From NCBI GenBank assembly GCA_947564835.1, contig CANOET010000007.1:1-41540 (forward strand): DNA of 41,540 nucleotides, read 5' to 3'. Below are positions 39,981 through 41,540 of this stretch, in pieces. The position numbers and the translations under genes were made by a program. This DNA is from an uncultured Eubacterium sp. GTDB taxonomy: Bacteria; Bacillota; Clostridia; Lachnospirales; Lachnospiraceae. Position 1 is the first letter of the stretch, and each line of letters opens with the position of its first letter. The notes beneath the pieces are model-generated. The model did no database searches, had not been told where the DNA came from, and worked only from the letters and a program-made list of their open reading frames with translations.

Positions 39981-41327
39981 ATGAGCAAAATTACATTTGA
40001 TTACTCAAAGGCAGCTGGATTTATCAGTGAAGAAGAAGTAGGCTATATGAAGAAACTGACAGATGACGCGAAGGAACTCCTTGTATCAAAGTCAGGCGCA
40101 GGAAATGATTTCCTTGGTTGGATTGACCTTCCGGTTGATTACGACAAAGAAGAATTTGCGCGGATTCAGAAAGCAGCTGCAAAAATCCAGTCTGATTCCG
40201 AAGTGCTGGTAGTAATCGGGATTGGCGGCTCTTATTTGGGAGCAAGGGCAGCCATTGAATTTTTACGTCATGGATTTTACAATAACATTCCAAAAGAGAT
40301 GCGCAAGACACCAGAAATTTACTATGCAGGCAACAGTATCAGCGGCGCTTACGTACAGGGCCTGATCGATGTAATCGGTGACAGGGATTTTTCCGTAAAC
40401 GTAATATCCAAATCCGGTACCACAACAGAACCAGCAATTGCTTTCCGTATTTTCAAAGAATTGCTGGAGAAAAAATATGGGAAAGAAGAAGCGGCAAAGA
40501 GGATCTATGCGACAACTGACAAAGCAAGAGGAGCATTAAAGAGCCTCTCAGACGAGGAAGGGTACGAGACATTTGTAGTTCCGGATGATGTCGGCGGACG
40601 TTTCTCCGTATTGACAGCAGTCGGCCTGCTTCCGATCGCAGTCAGCGGCGCAGATATCACAAAGCTGATGGAAGGCGCGGCAGAAGGCAGAAAATTGGCA
40701 TTAGAAAGCAGCTTTGAAGAAAATGCGGCAATGCAGTATGCAGCAATCCGCAACATTTTACACAGGAAAGGAAAAGCTGTGGAAGTGCTGGCAAATTATG
40801 AGCCAAGCCTTCATTACATGTCAGAGTGGTGGAAACAGTTATACGGCGAGTCCGAGGGCAAAGACCAGAAAGGCATTTTCCCAGCATCGGTAGACCTGAC
40901 AACAGACCTCCATTCCATGGGACAATTCATCCAGGATGGTTCCAGAATTATGTACGAAACCGTATTATGCGTGGAAGAGCCGCGCTGCCGTGTAGAGATG
41001 AAGGAAGAACCAGTTGATCTGGACGGGCTGAACTATCTCACAGGAAAGGATATGGATTTTGTTAATAAGAGTGCTATGAACGGCACGATATTGGCACATA
41101 CAGACGGCAATGTACCGAACCTGATGGTAAAGATTCCGGAGCAGAATGAGTTTTATCTTGGCGAATTAATGTATTTCTTCGAATTTGCCTGCGGGGTCAG
41201 CGGATATCTGCTTGGAGTTAATCCGTTTAACCAGCCGGGTGTAGAAAGCTATAAGAAGAATATGTTCGCGCTGTTAGGCAAGCCGGGGTATGAAGCGGAG
41301 AAAGAGGCTTTGTTAAAGAGATTGTAA
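39981..41327 (+). CDS. pgi: Glucose-6-phosphate isomerase
   Basis: 448-aa cytosolic enzyme interconverting glucose-6-phosphate and fructose-6-phosphate in glycolysis. SIS-fold motifs: [34 protein letters not shown], and the PGI signature region [17 protein letters not shown]; the terminal [16 protein letters not shown] is also typical. Length fits the short Firmicute PGI. RBS AAGGAGAG before ATG 39981, own promoter, followed by a terminator. Confidence 0.95.
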   Translation: MSKITFDYSKAAGFISEEEVGYMKKLTDDAKELLVSKSGAGNDFLGWIDLPVDYDKEEFARIQKAAAKIQSDSEVLVVIGIGGSYLGARAAIEFLRHGFYNNIPKEMRKTPEIYYAGNSISGAYVQGLIDVIGDRDFSVNVISKSGTTTEPAIAFRIFKELLEKKYGKEEAAKRIYATTDKARGALKSLSDEEGYETFVVPDDVGGRFSVLTAVGLLPIAVSGADITKLMEGAAEGRKLALESSFEENAAMQYAAIRNILHRKGKAVEVLANYEPSLHYMSEWWKQLYGESEGKDQKGIFPASVDLTTDLHSMGQFIQDGSRIMYETVLCVEEPRCRVEMKEEPVDLDGLNYLTGKDMDFVNKSAMNGTILAHTDGNVPNLMVKIPEQNEFYLGELMYFFEFACGVSGYLLGVNPFNQPGVESYKKNMFALLGKPGYEAEKEALLKRL

Positions 41328-41364
41328 TAAGTTGTTAAAAACTTAATATTTTTGTGAAAACCAG

Positions 41365-41407
41365 AAAGAAAGGATTAACATGCAAGGGGTTGATCCTTTC
41401 TTTTTGT
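41365..41407 (+). terminator. Rho-independent terminator of pgi
   Basis: AAAGAAAGGAT (41365-41375) pairs with ATCCTTTCTTT (41393-41403), with AAC/GTT inside; T-rich tail. Confidence 0.88.
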
Positions 41408-41410
41408 TTT

Positions 41411-41456
41411 GGGGAGGGGGATGTGTGGGGGGGGGGGCGGACGCCGGGTGAGGGGG
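41411..41456 (+). other. G-rich tract with an 11-G run
   Basis: Several G-tracts, GGGGAGGGGG, an uninterrupted run of about 11 G (41427-41437), GGG and GGGGG, within 46 bp. It could form a G-quadruplex on this strand. It directly follows the pgi terminator; 41457-41540 shows no recognisable gene. Confidence 0.6.
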
Positions 41457-41540
41457 AAATGGCCTGGCTTCCGGCTCCTATTCCGGAATGTTAAGAATCC
41501 CTAGGTATTCTGCATTTACACAGTGGCACCGTCCGGGCGC

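Overview
The window looks like chromosomal DNA of a spore-forming, low-to-mid GC Firmicute, most likely a Lachnospiraceae-type Clostridia. The reasons are strong AGGAGG ribosome binding sites, sigma-A promoters with 16-17 bp spacers, a large Alu-domain SRP RNA, a BofA-family protein, a BceRSAB-type module, a Gram-positive Tad pilus locus, and several Clostridia-typical families (Uma2, AAA-ATPase-like with PD-(D/E)XK, PqqD-like, DUF5702-like). Identification is by reading protein motifs only; no database search was run.

Layout. 1-254: a dispersed repeat with a 17-bp tandem expansion. 255-4835 (minus): response regulator, BceS-like kinase, ABC ATPase and FtsX-like permease, a peptide-antibiotic sensing and detoxification module. 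4892-6193 (minus): a multi-cluster 4Fe-4S protein. 6412-7341: a SpoIIQ-like degenerate M23 protein. 7358-9625: a promoter, a roughly 280-nt apparently structured leader or ncRNA, then a GIY-YIG reading frame that runs without a stop into a DbpA-type DEAD-box helicase that has its own internal promoter and RBS. 9712-11735: a small unknown protein and a secreted Thr/Ala-rich protein with strong promoter and terminator. 11736-13094: a decayed zone with IS66 remnants, a nonsense-mutated hicB and inverted copies of the dispersed repeat. 13095-16406: two Uma2 nucleases and an AAA-ATPase/PD-(D/E)XK protein. 16480-18620: SRP RNA, a HAD phosphatase, an orphan larB and tRNA-Ser(CGA). 18787-22583: OPT transporter, PqqD-like protein and M20C dipeptidase, a plausible peptide uptake and hydrolysis group. 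22621-22800: another repeat copy with a perfect 19-bp inverted repeat. 22885: bofA-like.

23195-34227 is one long, tightly packed plus-strand Tad/Flp pilus locus: prepilin peptidase, TadZ-like, TadA, TadB, TadC, Flp pilin, DUF5702-like protein, TadE-like pseudopilin with duplicated Cys/His modules, a second prepilin peptidase, a second small pseudopilin, an FHA-domain protein and a rhomboid protease. It is followed by a flavodoxin-SCP2 fusion, a sensor-less histidine kinase (minus), a HIT protein with a tandem-repeat tail, murG (minus), two unknown proteins and pgi.

The most interesting items are the structured leader plus GIY-YIG/DEAD-box arrangement, the unusual components of the Tad locus, and the dispersed repeat family associated with IS66 debris. 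None is proven to be a new system from sequence alone.
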